Positions 30,548 to 40,469 are shown, counted from the stretch's first letter. The stretch is 64,000 nucleotides of DNA from Paracoccus aminovorans (GCF_900005615.1 NZ_LN832559.1:402837-466836), one strand, 5' to 3'. Notes: generated by a model not told the origin, from the letters alone. Numbers and translations: made by a program.

Positions 30548-31582
30548 TTAGCCGTGCAGAACCTCGCGGATGGCGGCTTCGTCAATATCGTCGTGCTCGG
30601 CGATCACCACAAGCCGCGACAGCCGCGGCTGATCGCCCCACGGCCGGTCGAACTGATGCCGCACCCGTTCGCCCACCGCCTGCACCAGCAGGCGCATCGG
30701 CTTGCCGGCGACGGCGACATGGCCCTTGACGCGCAGGACGTTCCGTTCGCGCGCCAGCCGCTCGATCCGCGCCACCAGATCGGCGGGATCGGCGATCTCG
30801 GGCAGCTCGATCACCACCGAATCGAAATCGTCGTGTTCGTGGTCGTCGGCGCCGTCGTGGTGGCTGGGGCGGGCGTCGAGGTCGTCCTCGGCCGCGGCGC
30901 CCAGGCCCAGGATCACGCGCGGGTCGATCACGCCGTCGGTCAGGGGCAGAATCGGCAGCTTGCGCGGCGCCTCGGCCTCGATCGCGGCGCGGGCAGCGGC
31001 AAGGCCCGCCTCGCCGGCCAGGTCGGCCTTGGACAGCAGCACGATGTCGGCGCAGGCGATCTGGTCCTCGAACACCTCGGACAGGGGCGTTTCATGGTCC
31101 AGGCTGTCGTCCGCGGCGCGCTGGGCCTCGACGGCGGCTTCGTCGGGGGCGAAGCGGCCGGCGGCCACCGCTTCGGCATCGGCCAGGGCGATCACCCCGT
31201 CCACGGTGATGCGCGAGCGGATCGCCGGCCAGTCGAAGGCCTTCAGCAGCGGCTTGGGCAGGGCCAGGCCCGAGGTCTCGATCAGGATGTGATCGGGCCG
31301 CGCCGGCATCGCCATCAGCTTTTCCAGCGTCGGGATGAAGTCGTCGGCGACGGTGCAGCAGATGCAGCCGTTCGACAGTTCCAGGATGTTCTCGGCCGGG
31401 CAATTCTCGTCGGCGCAGGATTTCAGGATGTCGCCGTCGACGCCCATGGTGCCGAATTCATTGACCAGCACCGCCAGCCGCTTGCCCTGCGGGTTCTGCA
31501 TCAGGTGGCGGATCAGCGTGGTCTTGCCGGCACCCAGGAAGCCGGTGATGACGGTGACGGGGGTCTTGGTCAGGTCGGTCAT
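30548..31582 (-). CDS. cobW: CobW-type GTPase, putative cobalt chaperone
   Basis: Predicted 344-residue G3E GTPase. TGFLGAGKTTLIRHL is the P-loop, ELSNGCICCTVADDF holds the metal-binding CxCC motif, ILIETSGLALPKP and LLSKADLA are further GTPase motifs. A His/Asp-rich loop (HHDGADDHEHDDFD) before the C-terminal CobW domain probably also binds metal. Known CobW binds Co(II) and is thought to supply it to CobNST, which suits the position directly before cobN. The start overlaps the DUF1636 stop by 4 bp. Confidence 0.95.
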   Translation of the reverse strand: MTDLTKTPVTVITGFLGAGKTTLIRHLMQNPQGKRLAVLVNEFGTMGVDGDILKSCADENCPAENILELSNGCICCTVADDFIPTLEKLMAMPARPDHILIETSGLALPKPLLKAFDWPAIRSRITVDGVIALADAEAVAAGRFAPDEAAVEAQRAADDSLDHETPLSEVFEDQIACADIVLLSKADLAGEAGLAAARAAIEAEAPRKLPILPLTDGVIDPRVILGLGAAAEDDLDARPSHHDGADDHEHDDFDSVVIELPEIADPADLVARIERLARERNVLRVKGHVAVAGKPMRLLVQAVGERVRHQFDRPWGDQPRLSRLVVIAEHDDIDEAAIREVLHG

Positions 31583-31953
31583 GATTCATCCAGTCGGGGG
31601 GCCAAGGGGGGAGGAATGCGCGCGATGCTGCGCTTGCGGAAAATCGGGCTGCGCTCGCGCCAGGGCACGATGCCGTCGGGCGTGGCGGCATAGGCGCTGG
31701 CGCCTTGCAGGATCTCGGCGGCGTCCGCGGGTTCCATGCGGCCATAGACATAGGTCCAGCGGTCGGGGCCGCTCAGCGCGATGGCGGCGCCATTGGAACA
31801 GGCCGAGAGGCATTCGACCGGACGGATGGTCACGCCCGCCGGATCGGGGTGGCGCAGCAGCGCCGCCATCAGCCGCTGTCCCGGCACGGGCTGGCCGTCG
31901 ACGACGGGCTCGCCGGCACGGCAGGTGATGCAGACATGCAGCGTCACGGTCAT
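31579..31953 (-). CDS. DUF1636 family protein, ferredoxin-like, leader of the cob run
   Basis: Predicted 124-residue cytosolic protein. LHVCITCRAGEP near the N-terminus and VECLSACSNGAAIALSGP give a C-x2-C plus C-x3-C pattern like thioredoxin-fold [2Fe-2S] ferredoxins; the C-terminus WTYVYGRMEP is typical of DUF1636. The family occurs with cobW in cobalamin loci; function unproven. First gene after the cobalamin riboswitch, so control by B12 is expected. Confidence 0.87.
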   Translation of the reverse strand: MTVTLHVCITCRAGEPVVDGQPVPGQRLMAALLRHPDPAGVTIRPVECLSACSNGAAIALSGPDRWTYVYGRMEPADAAEILQGASAYAATPDGIVPWRERSPIFRKRSIARIPPPLAPRLDES

Positions 31954-32041
31954 GCCTCAGCTCCCCTGGTCATGGCGGCATGAGGCAGGGCGGTCGCCCG
32001 AACCCCAGCAGGAACACCCCGTCCGCCGGTCAATCCTTCTG

Positions 32042-32208
32042 CGCGGCAGGTCTCCCGGCTTGCGGATTCGGGCCAGGCCCACGGGCGTCCCACCTTCCCG
32101 GCATGTGCCAGTGGCTTTGGACGACCTTTCCGGTCACGGTCGCGGGGGCGGCTGCTTTCGGGTATAACCCGTCGCATTCCCTTTTCACCTGTCATGGGAC
32201 AGGAACCG
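32042..32208 (-). ncRNA. Cobalamin riboswitch
   Basis: Minus-strand leader RNA of the cob run. The B12 box GCCACTGGCACATGCCGGGA (followed by AGG; 32093-32115) is intact. Upstream are the conserved aggtgaaaagggaa, cgggttatacccga and gcagccgcccccgcgaccgt elements; downstream is ccgaatccgcaagccgggag then acctgcc closing P1. Element order matches the known class. High cobalamin is expected to repress DUF1636-cobW-cobN and following genes. It does not control the divergent cobO. Confidence 0.95.
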
Positions 32209-32219
32209 GCGCAGCCGAA

Positions 32220-32248
32220 GCTGTGCCCCCCACGCCCCCGCTTGTCAA
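32220..32248 (-). promoter_or_regulatory. Putative promoter for the riboswitch-led cob operon
   Basis: Minus strand TTGACA (32248-32243), 17-bp spacer, CACAGC (32225-32220). A start about 7 bp further on would fall right at the 5' edge of the riboswitch. It overlaps the ribosome-binding region upstream of cobO on the other strand. Confidence 0.5.
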
Positions 32249-32263
32249 GCAAAGGAGTCCCCG

Positions 32264-32887
32264 ATGTCCGCCGATCCCCCCGAAGACGAGAACGCCCGCC
32301 ACGCCCAGAAGATGGCCAAGGTCAAGGCCGCTCGCGACCGCATGATGGCCGGCAAGCAGGGCGAAAAGGGCCTGATCATCGTCCATACCGGCAAGGGCAA
32401 GGGGAAATCTTCTTCCGGCTTCGGCATGATCCTGCGCTGCATCGCCCACGGCATGCCCTGCGCGGTGGTGCAGTTCATCAAGGGCGCCTGGGACACCGGC
32501 GAGCGGCGGCTGCTGACAACGCATTTCGCCAATCTCTGCCAGTTCCACGCCATGGGCGAGGGCTTCACCTGGGAAACCCAGGACAAGGCCCGCGACGTCG
32601 CCGCCGCCCGCGCCGGCTGGGAAAAGGCCAAGGCGCTGATCCGCGACCCCGAGATCCGCATGGTGCTGCTCGACGAGATCAACATCGCGCTGCGCTACGA
32701 CTATCTGGACGTGGCCGAGGTCGTGGCTTTCCTGCGCGACGAAAAGCCGCCTATGACCCATGTCGTGCTGACCGGCCGCAACGCCAAGCCGGAACTGATC
32801 GAGGCCGCCGATCTGGTCACCGAGATGGAGGTGGTCAAGCATCCGTTCCGCGACGGCATCAAGGCGCAGCCGGGGGTGGAATTCTGA
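32264..32887 (+). CDS. cobO: Cob(I)yrinic acid a,c-diamide adenosyltransferase
   Basis: Predicted 207-residue enzyme that adenosylates the corrinoid. IIVHTGKGKGKSSSGFGMI is the atypical P-loop of the CobA/CobO/BtuR family; VVQFIKGAWDTGER, LLDEINIALRYDYLDV and HVVLTGRNAKPELIEAADLVTEM follow as expected. aaaggag eight bases before the ATG at 32264. Divergent from the riboswitch operon with only about 55 bp between ATG and riboswitch edge. A PduO-type enzyme with the same reaction is at 13455. Confidence 0.97.
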   Translation: MSADPPEDENARHAQKMAKVKAARDRMMAGKQGEKGLIIVHTGKGKGKSSSGFGMILRCIAHGMPCAVVQFIKGAWDTGERRLLTTHFANLCQFHAMGEGFTWETQDKARDVAAARAGWEKAKALIRDPEIRMVLLDEINIALRYDYLDVAEVVAFLRDEKPPMTHVVLTGRNAKPELIEAADLVTEMEVVKHPFRDGIKAQPGVEF

Positions 32888-32948
32888 CGCGGCATGGTGT
32901 CATCTGCCCCGGCCGATACACGAGCGATTTCGAAAGGGATGTTGCAGG

Positions 32949-34439
32949 ATGATTTTCAGACAAGGACTTGTTGCGCTGCTGGCCTTCTGCCCGTTTTCGG
33001 CAGCCTGGGCGGTGCCGGCCAGCGACGAGGGCGCCGCCAGGCTGAAGGGCGTCTTCCAGACCTATTTCGGCGCGGTCGAGGGCGTGGTCAGCGTCACGCC
33101 CCAGGGCGACAGCTACGAATTGCGGATCGACCCGGCGCCGCTGCTGGCGCAGGTTCCCGACGATCAGGCGCAGATCACCGTCTCGCCCCTGACCTATGAG
33201 CTGACCGACAATGGCGACGGCAGCTGGGGCGTCAGCGAGGACCAGGTGCTCAGCTGGTCGGTGGCGGTGCCGAAGATGTTCGAGCAGAAGGGCTCGACCC
33301 GGATCGAATCGACCGGCACCTGGGACGAGGCGCTGATGAGCTTTCGCGACCAGAAGGCGGTGATGACGGATTACGTCATCGATTCGGTGCAATATGGTCC
33401 GCCGATGGCGGCCGACGGCGCCCCGGCCGATCCCTCGGCCGAGCCGCAGGTCATATCGCGCGACCACCAGTCCACCGCGCGGATGGAGACGGCCCTGACC
33501 GGCACCGCCGGCAAAGCGGGCGGCGTCGATCAGGCGATGAGCTTCACCGCCACCGACCTTGCCCAGCGACAGGAGGTCGCGATGGGCCCCGGCGGCGCGC
33601 CGATGCTGATCGAGGTCTCGGCCCCCGGCTACGGCGGCCAGGCGCAGATCGCGGGCGCGCGCACGGACGGCATCCTGTCGATGCTGGCATGGTTCGTCGC
33701 CCATCCCTCGCAGGAGCTGATCAAGGGTTCGCAAGAGGGCCTGCGCGACAAGCTCGCCGCTGCCATGCCGCTTTGGGACGACCTGTCGATGGACATGGAC
33801 ATGCGCGACCTGAAGGTCGTTTCGCCGGTCGGCACATTCGGGCTGGCTTCGGCCAAGATCGGCATCGGCATGTCCGGCGCCACGCCCGACGGTCGGTTCC
33901 AAGAGCGTTTCACCCTGTCCGGCCTGACCGTGCCGGAAGGCGTGCTGCCGCCCTGGGCGGCGCCGATCCTGCCGCAAGAGGTGACGCTGGACTTCGCCGC
34001 CTCGCATTTCGACCTGGCGGCGCCGGCGAAGCTGCTGATCGAGACCTTCGACCTGAATGCCGACGATCCGCTGGCGAAGCTGTCGCCCGAGCAGGTTCAG
34101 CAGGCGCTGCTGCCCGATGGCAAGGCGGCACTGAAGCTGGCGCCGTCGCAGATCAAGGGCGACGGCTATCAGATCGACTATCGCGGCGACATGGCCGTGG
34201 GGCCGGGGGCCGCACCGGTGGGCTCGGCGCTGATCGAGGCGACGGGGCTCGACAAGGTCGAGGCCGCGCTGGCCGCCGCCCCGCAAGAGCAGGCCGCGCA
34301 GCCGCTGATGATGCTGCGCATGGCCCGCGCCATGTCGAAACCCGACGGCAGCGGCGGCAACAGCTGGGACATCCAGATGGCCGAAACCGGCGTGGTCACC
34401 GTCAACGGCCAGCCGATGGGGCCCGCCACCCCGCAGTAA
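32949..34439 (+). CDS. Exported hypothetical protein (496 aa)
   Basis: Signal peptide MIFRQGLVALLAFCPFSAAWA, then a soluble periplasmic protein of about 475 residues. It is acidic, rich in beta-type segments, with repeated patterns such as YELTDNGDGSWGVSEDQ and VTLDFAASHFDLAAPAK, reminiscent of AsmA-like or DUF2125-type alphaproteobacterial proteins, but I do not recognise it with confidence. aaagggatgttgcagg precedes the ATG. It sits between cobO and bluB, with a strong terminator after it, so any link with cobalamin is by position only. Confidence 0.7.
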   Translation: MIFRQGLVALLAFCPFSAAWAVPASDEGAARLKGVFQTYFGAVEGVVSVTPQGDSYELRIDPAPLLAQVPDDQAQITVSPLTYELTDNGDGSWGVSEDQVLSWSVAVPKMFEQKGSTRIESTGTWDEALMSFRDQKAVMTDYVIDSVQYGPPMAADGAPADPSAEPQVISRDHQSTARMETALTGTAGKAGGVDQAMSFTATDLAQRQEVAMGPGGAPMLIEVSAPGYGGQAQIAGARTDGILSMLAWFVAHPSQELIKGSQEGLRDKLAAAMPLWDDLSMDMDMRDLKVVSPVGTFGLASAKIGIGMSGATPDGRFQERFTLSGLTVPEGVLPPWAAPILPQEVTLDFAASHFDLAAPAKLLIETFDLNADDPLAKLSPEQVQQALLPDGKAALKLAPSQIKGDGYQIDYRGDMAVGPGAAPVGSALIEATGLDKVEAALAAAPQEQAAQPLMMLRMARAMSKPDGSGGNSWDIQMAETGVVTVNGQPMGPATPQ

Positions 34440-34528
34440 CCGCCGCAGGCCCGCGCCGGATCGCCTCTGTCCGAATTGCCGGACAGCGGTATTCCGGCCG
34501 GGTCTCGGGAAAGCCGCAGGGCGCCCCG

Positions 34529-34560
34529 CCCCGCCGGGATCCGGCGGGGCTATCTTTTTT
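34529..34560 (+). terminator. Rho-independent terminator
   Basis: Perfect 9-bp stem ccccgccgg / ccggcgggg with a 3-base loop, then ctatctttttt. It ends the plus-strand gene for the exported protein and overlaps the bluB stop codon on the minus strand. Confidence 0.85.
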
Positions 34561-35176
34561 CCCAGCCGGGCGCGGTATTCGCCTGCCAGCCCGCGCGGTG
34601 CAGCAGCGGCGTGTCGTCGGTGAACTCGGGCCAGCCGAGGCACAGGAGCGCGGTGAATTCCCAGCTTTCCGGCACCCGCAGCAGTGGCCCGATATGTGCC
34701 GGGTCCAGGATCGAGACCATGCCCAGCCCCAGCCCGCGCACCCGCGCCGCCAGCCACAGCGTATGGATCGCCATGGCGGTGGACTGGTGCAGTGTCGCCG
34801 GCATGGTGGCGCGGCCAAGGCCGTGGCCCTCGGCCGGGTCGGTCTTGGTGAAGACCGCCAGCCAGACCGGCGCGCGGTCGAGCCCGGCCAGCTTCAAGGC
34901 GTCATAGGCCTGGCGCTGCGCGCCCTGGTAGCCGGCGGCGGCTTCGGCATTGCAACGGATGAAATCGGCGCGGATCTCGGCCCGCAGGTCCGGGCTTTCG
35001 ACGCGGATCACCCGCCAGGGCCGGGAGTTGCCGACCGAGGGCGAAAGCTCCATCGCCTCGTGCAATTCCTCCAGCAGGGGCTCGGGCACCGGGTCGGTGC
35101 GGAAATGCCGCATGTCGCGGCGCCAGCGCAGGATGCGGTCGAGCGTATCGCGGTCGGCATCATTGAATTGGGTCAT
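34550..35176 (-). CDS. bluB: 5,6-dimethylbenzimidazole synthase
   Basis: Predicted 208-residue nitroreductase-fold enzyme that breaks down reduced FMN with oxygen to make the cobalamin lower ligand DMB. LRWRRDMRHFRTDPV, MELSPSVGNSRPWRVIRV, RQAYDALKLAGLDRAPVWLAVF and GLGLGMVSILDP match BluB rather than other nitroreductases. The ATG at 35176 overlaps the stop of the upstream EEP gene by 4 bp. It lies 1.7 kb from cobO, consistent with the aerobic pathway, though not in the riboswitch operon. Confidence 0.92.
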   Translation of the reverse strand: MTQFNDADRDTLDRILRWRRDMRHFRTDPVPEPLLEELHEAMELSPSVGNSRPWRVIRVESPDLRAEIRADFIRCNAEAAAGYQGAQRQAYDALKLAGLDRAPVWLAVFTKTDPAEGHGLGRATMPATLHQSTAMAIHTLWLAARVRGLGLGMVSILDPAHIGPLLRVPESWEFTALLCLGWPEFTDDTPLLHRAGWQANTAPGWEKR

Positions 35177-36216
35177 GGCCAGTCCAGCTCCACCCAGACC
35201 AGACGATGCGCGGAAGCGGTCAGCGCCGCCTTGGCGAGCGGCCCCTCGGCCGGCCAGAACACGCCCGAATCGATCACTTTCAACCCTTTCGCGGGCAGGA
35301 CGTAATCCACGCGCAGGTTGCCCGGCGGCTTGTCGTCGGGCCAGTCGCCGGTGTCCAGCGCCGGATCGCCCTTGTGGCCGGCGTTGACGCCGCCCGTCGC
35401 CGCCGCGCCGCCGGCGCTGCGGGGCAGGGGGTCGGTGACATGCGCCATGATCGCCGCCAGCGCCTGCGGCCGGCCCTCGCTGTCCAGCGGATCGAGGTTC
35501 AGGTTGCCGGCCAGCACGAAGGGCGCATCGGGCAGGTGCCGCAACCAGAAGGCCAGTTCGTCGTGGTTGCGGCGGCCGTTCAGGTCCTCGGGCCCGTCGA
35601 AGACCGGCGGCGTGGCCGACATTGCCAAGAGGTGCAGCGGCTTGTCTGCCACCGTGATCACCGCGTCCCAATGCGCGGTCGAGGGCAGGCGGCGCACCGC
35701 CACCACCTTCTCGGGCAGCGGCGGCATCAGGTTGCCGGGCAGGTCGCGCCACAGGAAATCCGTGTAATCCGTCACCGGCCCGATGGGATGACGCGACAGG
35801 ATCGCCATGCCGCCCTGCCCGGTGAAGCGGCCGAAGCCCTGCGCGTCGTCGGCGCTGCCGAAGCGGCCGTCCGCGTTCAGGTCCAGCCCGGTCGCCATGC
35901 CGCTGTTGGGCCGCGCGGCGAAGCGGTGCGGATAGTCCAGCCCCGCCTGCGCCAGCAGGGCGGCGAAGGCGTCCAGCGCCTTGCCCTCGAAATCCCAGTC
36001 GAAATGGGTCAGCAGCAGGATGTCGGGCCGGGTCTCGGCGATGACCTGGACCACGGCGGTGACCTGCGCATCCTTGCGGCCAAGGTCGCGCAACAAAAGC
36101 CCCGGCCCGTCGCGCGACAGGTCGGGGCTGTAGGTCGCGATCCGCAAGGGGTCAGCGTCTGCGGCAAGGCCCAGGGCGGCCAGCAGCGCCGCCCCGGCAA
36201 GAGCCCTTAGACCCAA
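35173..36216 (-). CDS. Exported endonuclease/exonuclease/phosphatase-family protein, altered active site
   Basis: Predicted 347-residue protein with an N-terminal hydrophobic export signal ([15 protein letters not shown]). The EEP fold landmarks are present but changed: LLTHFDWDF near the first metal site, [11 protein letters not shown] where GDFN is usual, and [10 protein letters not shown] where SDHRPV is usual, so two catalytic Asp are Asn and Ala. The start is TTG at 36216, the only one that gives the export signal, overlapping the leuD end by 10 bp. Ribosome-binding site weak. Could be a diverged phosphodiesterase or non-catalytic. Confidence 0.82.
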   Translation of the reverse strand: MGLRALAGAALLAALGLAADADPLRIATYSPDLSRDGPGLLLRDLGRKDAQVTAVVQVIAETRPDILLLTHFDWDFEGKALDAFAALLAQAGLDYPHRFAARPNSGMATGLDLNADGRFGSADDAQGFGRFTGQGGMAILSRHPIGPVTDYTDFLWRDLPGNLMPPLPEKVVAVRRLPSTAHWDAVITVADKPLHLLAMSATPPVFDGPEDLNGRRNHDELAFWLRHLPDAPFVLAGNLNLDPLDSEGRPQALAAIMAHVTDPLPRSAGGAAATGGVNAGHKGDPALDTGDWPDDKPPGNLRVDYVLPAKGLKVIDSGVFWPAEGPLAKAALTASAHRLVWVELDWP

Positions 36217-36812
36217 GGCCGGCTCTGGGCCATCTGCGCCTCGAACGTGTCGATGGCCGGCGCCTTTTCCATGGTCAGGCCGATGTCGTCCAGCCCGTTC
36301 AGCAGGCAGTGGCGGCGGAAGGGGTCCAGCTCGAAGGGGAAGCTCTGTCCGTCCGAGGTGGTCACGGTCAGGTTCTCCAGGTCCACGGTCATGCGGGCGT
36401 TGGCGCCCTTTTTGGCATCCTCCATCAGCACGTCCACCACCTCTTGCGGCATGACGATGGGCAGGATGCCGTTCTTGAAGCAGTTGTTGTAGAAAATGTC
36501 GGCGAAGCTGGTGGAGATCACGCAGCGGATGCCGAAATCCAGCAGCGCCCAGGGCGCGTGTTCGCGCGACGAGCCGCAGCCGAAGTTGTCGCCGGCGACG
36601 ATGATCTGGCTGTCGCGATAGGCCGGCTGGTTCAGCACGAAATCCGGCACCTCGGACCCGTCGGGATTGAAGCGCATTTCATCGAACAGGTTCTTGCCCA
36701 GACCCGAGCGATGGATCGTCTTCAGGAACTGTTTCGGGATGATCATGTCGGTGTCGATATTGACCAGCGGCATGGGGGCCGCGATGCCGGTCAGGGTGGT
36801 GAACTTGTCCAT
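36207..36812 (-). CDS. leuD: 3-isopropylmalate dehydratase small subunit
   Basis: Predicted 201-residue subunit that with LeuC isomerises 2- to 3-isopropylmalate in leucine synthesis. [33 protein letters not shown] and [13 protein letters not shown] are the LeuD signature. leuC is on the same strand but about 690 bp away, separated by a gene on the other strand, so the usual tight leuCD pair is split. Confidence 0.97.
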   Translation of the reverse strand: MDKFTTLTGIAAPMPLVNIDTDMIIPKQFLKTIHRSGLGKNLFDEMRFNPDGSEVPDFVLNQPAYRDSQIIVAGDNFGCGSSREHAPWALLDFGIRCVISTSFADIFYNNCFKNGILPIVMPQEVVDVLMEDAKKGANARMTVDLENLTVTTSDGQSFPFELDPFRRHCLLNGLDDIGLTMEKAPAIDTFEAQMAQSRPWV

Positions 36813-36883
36813 ATGGTGATCCTCGCAGAATTGACTTGGGGCGCGTGCCCCCGTTAACCGAGACCCGAGCGGCGCCTGGCGCC

Positions 36884-37486
36884 ATGGCTATACGGGTCTT
36901 GCTGATGTTTTTCGGGTTTTCGAGCCTCTCCGCCCTGCGCGCCTGCATCGCGCGCGACTGGACGCCGCAGATCGGGGACCCCGAGATCACCGGCTGGCTG
37001 ACGGTGATCTCGTATCTCATATGCTTTGTGCTGGCGGTGATGGTGCTGCGCCGCCGGCCGGCGGGCGCGGCGCGCGGGCTGTGGCTGGCGATCGCCGGGC
37101 TGATGGCCTTCCTTGGGCTGAACAAGCAACTCGACCTGCAAACCGCCCTGACGGCGACCGGCCGCTGCATGGCCCATGCCCAGGGCTGGTACGACAACCG
37201 CTACCTGGTGCAGATCGCCTTCATCGCCGGGCTGGTGCTGGGCGTGCTGATCGCGCTGGTCTGGGCAAGCCGGGCCTTGCGCGGGCACATGCGCAGGAAC
37301 GGCCTTGCCCTGCTGGGGCTGGCCGTGCTCTGCGGCTTCGTGCTGGTGCGCGCGGTGGGTTTCCATCATGTCGACATGCTCCTCAGCCTGGATGTCGCGA
37401 ACCTCAAGTTCAACTTCTGGTTCGAGAACGCCGGGCTGGTGCTGATCGCGATCAACGCCCTGATGCTGCTGAGGCGGGGCCGCTAA
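36884..37486 (+). CDS. Hypothetical membrane protein between leuD and leuC
   Basis: Predicted 200-residue inner-membrane protein with about five hydrophobic helices, a conserved-looking [20 protein letters not shown] after helix 3 and [24 protein letters not shown] near the end. The latter pattern recurs in uncharacterised proteobacterial membrane proteins. The ATG at 36884 ([12 protein letters not shown]) is chosen; an in-frame TTG at 36836 is less likely. Opposite strand to leuC and leuD, ending 18 bp before the convergent leuC stop. Function unknown. Confidence 0.75.
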   Translation: MAIRVLLMFFGFSSLSALRACIARDWTPQIGDPEITGWLTVISYLICFVLAVMVLRRRPAGAARGLWLAIAGLMAFLGLNKQLDLQTALTATGRCMAHAQGWYDNRYLVQIAFIAGLVLGVLIALVWASRALRGHMRRNGLALLGLAVLCGFVLVRAVGFHHVDMLLSLDVANLKFNFWFENAGLVLIAINALMLLRRGR

Positions 37487-37503
37487 GACCCCGCCCGCAG
37501 GCA

Positions 37504-38940
<1,437 letters not shown>

Positions 38941-39022
38941 GGCTGTCTCTTTCCGAAAGAGTAGCTAGGGAAAATCGCTGGTGGTCCGCTGGACCAGAGG
39001 CGCGCGCAGGCGCCGCCACCCG

Positions 39023-39115
39023 TCAAAGTCGCGCGGTGACGGACAGGCTTTCGCCGTAGAACCGGCCGGGCAGGCGGGCGCGGTCATGGATATCGAAATA
39101 GACGAATCCTTGCAT
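39023..39115 (-). CDS. Possible 30-residue small protein upstream of leuC
   Basis: ATG 39115 to TGA 39023 encodes MQGFVYFDIHDRARLPGRF and a further 11 residues ending SVTARL. Composition is protein-like, and codon use is less GC-extreme than in the shadows. There is no clear ribosome-binding site. It sits in the leuC leader, where a small regulatory peptide could occur, but it has no leucine run, so a classic attenuator is unlikely. Confidence 0.3.
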   Translation of the reverse strand: MQGFVYFDIHDRARLPGRFYGESLSVTARL

Positions 39116-39230
39116 GCCGGCAGTATTACGCCGATTTCGCCCGGCGTTCAACATCGTCACACGCGGCTGTTAATTCCATGTTGAGGATTGGTCCCTATTC
39201 TGCCCGCGACAATGACGGAAAGGATCAGGC

Positions 39231-39464
39231 ATGCTGATTCGCATCATCCTGCGGACGATTCCGCTGGCCTGCGTGACGCTCTTCACCCTGGCGGTCTATC
39301 TGACCGACACGCCGCTGGATCGGGCGCGGGCGCTGTCGCGGCTTGACCATGGCCGGCTGGCCTGGGCCGAGGGCCTGGTCAAATGTCCCGCGCCCTGGGC
39401 CAACCTGCCGGTTTCCGCCTGTCCGGGGGCGGACCACGCCAGAATTCCGCCGCCCCCGCATTGA
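39231..39464 (+). CDS. Small hypothetical membrane-anchored protein (77 aa)
   Basis: The ATG at 39231 is preceded by aaggatc. One N-terminal hydrophobic segment (LIRIILRTIPLACVTLFTLAVYL) is followed by about 50 soluble residues (LDRARALSRLDHGRLAWAEG, two Cys, proline-rich end). Not recognised. Upstream of rsfS on the same strand, 60 bp apart. Confidence 0.55.
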   Translation: MLIRIILRTIPLACVTLFTLAVYLTDTPLDRARALSRLDHGRLAWAEGLVKCPAPWANLPVSACPGADHARIPPPPH

Positions 39465-39526
39465 GCGGGCGCGATTCCGTGCTACATTGGAAAGACCCGG
39501 CGCCGGGGGTGAACGGCGCGTTGACC

Positions 39527-39532
39527 GGAGGA
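39527..39532 (+). promoter_or_regulatory. Strong Shine-Dalgarno pointing to a CTG start for rsfS
   Basis: GGAGGA ends 7 bp before CTG 39540, which is in frame with rsfS. The GTG at 39567 has no ribosome-binding site. The ATG at 39532 inside this element is out of frame. Confidence 0.5.
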
Positions 39533-39566
39533 TGGACCCCTGTCCAATACCGCCCCGTCGGCCTCT

Positions 39567-39998
39567 GTGCCGGCAGCGACAACCGCGGAGCCCGGGCTGA
39601 CCAGCGATCAGCTGCTGGACCGCATTCTTGCCTCTCTCGACGACGACAAGGCCGAGGATGTCGTGACCATCGACCTGCGCGGTCGCTCGGCCATGGCCGA
39701 TCACATGGTAATCGCCTCGGGGCGCAACGCCCGCCAGGTGGCATCGATCGCGGAAAAGCTGGTCGAGCGCCTGAAGGAACAGACCGGCCGCACCGCCCGG
39801 GTCGAAGGCAAGGAAACCGGCGACTGGGTGCTGATCGACACCGACGACGTGATCGTCCATGTCTTCCGCCCCGAGGTCCGCGAATTCTACCAGCTGGAAA
39901 AGATGTGGATGCCCACCGACGCGCTGCGCTCGGCCACGCTGGATCGCATGCGCGCCGATCACGCAGCGGACGAAGCGGCTCGCAAGACCCAGAACTGA
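39567..39998 (+). CDS. rsfS: Ribosomal silencing factor RsfS
   Basis: Predicted 143-residue protein from GTG 39567, or 152 from CTG 39540 (SNTAPSASVPAATT). It binds uL14 and blocks subunit joining in starvation. VTIDLRGRSAMADHMVIASGRNARQ, VEGKETGDWVLIDTDDVIVHVFRPEVREFYQLEKMW are the DUF143/RsfS core (two stretches). The start is uncertain: the good Shine-Dalgarno at 39527 fits CTG. rlmH follows 3 bp after the stop, a common pairing. Confidence 0.93.
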   Translation: MPAATTAEPGLTSDQLLDRILASLDDDKAEDVVTIDLRGRSAMADHMVIASGRNARQVASIAEKLVERLKEQTGRTARVEGKETGDWVLIDTDDVIVHVFRPEVREFYQLEKMWMPTDALRSATLDRMRADHAADEAARKTQN

Positions 39999-40001
39999 TC
40001 C

Positions 40002-40469
40002 ATGCGCATGGTCATTGCCGCGGTCGGGCGGCTGCGGCAGGGACCCGAGGCGAAACTGATCGCCGATTATCTGGACCGCCACGCCAAGGCGGGCCGCCCC
40101 TTGGGCCTGCCGCCGGTGACCCTGGCCGAGGTCGAGGACAAGCGCGGCGGCGGCATGGCGGCCGAGGCCCCGCTTCTCGCGAAAGCCATCCCCGAAGGTG
40201 CCGCGGTGGTCGTGCTGGACGAACGCGGCCAGATGCTGAGCTCGCCCGAATTCGCCGCGCGCATCGCCGGCTGGCGCGACCAGGCGCGGGACGTTGCCTT
40301 CGTCATCGGTGGCGCGGACGGGATCGACCCGGCGCTGCGCGACCGCGCCGACCTGGCCATCAGCTTCGGCCGCATGGTCTGGCCGCATATGCTGGCACGC
40401 GTCATGCTGGCCGAACAGATCTATCGCGCCACCACCATCCTGGCCGGCAGCCCCTATCATCGCGAGTGA
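40002..40469 (+). CDS. rlmH: 23S rRNA (pseudouridine1915-N3)-methyltransferase
   Basis: Predicted 155-residue SPOUT methyltransferase modifying helix 69. VVLDERGQMLSSPEFA, VAFVIGGADGIDPALRDRADLAIS (two pieces of the trefoil knot) and the C-terminal HMLARVMLAEQIYRA...YHRE are diagnostic. Co-transcribed with rsfS. Confidence 0.97.
   Translation: MRMVIAAVGRLRQGPEAKLIADYLDRHAKAGRPLGLPPVTLAEVEDKRGGGMAAEAPLLAKAIPEGAAVVVLDERGQMLSSPEFAARIAGWRDQARDVAFVIGGADGIDPALRDRADLAISFGRMVWPHMLARVMLAEQIYRATTILAGSPYHRE

Noticed and set aside
27497..31693. A plus-strand open frame of about 1400 codons
   Set aside because: It is antisense to cobN and cobW, is rich in Arg, Gly, Gln and His typical of GC-rich shadow frames, has no ribosome-binding site and resembles no protein.
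39532..39600. ATG at 39532 as the start of rsfS
   Set aside because: It is out of frame with the RsfS domain.
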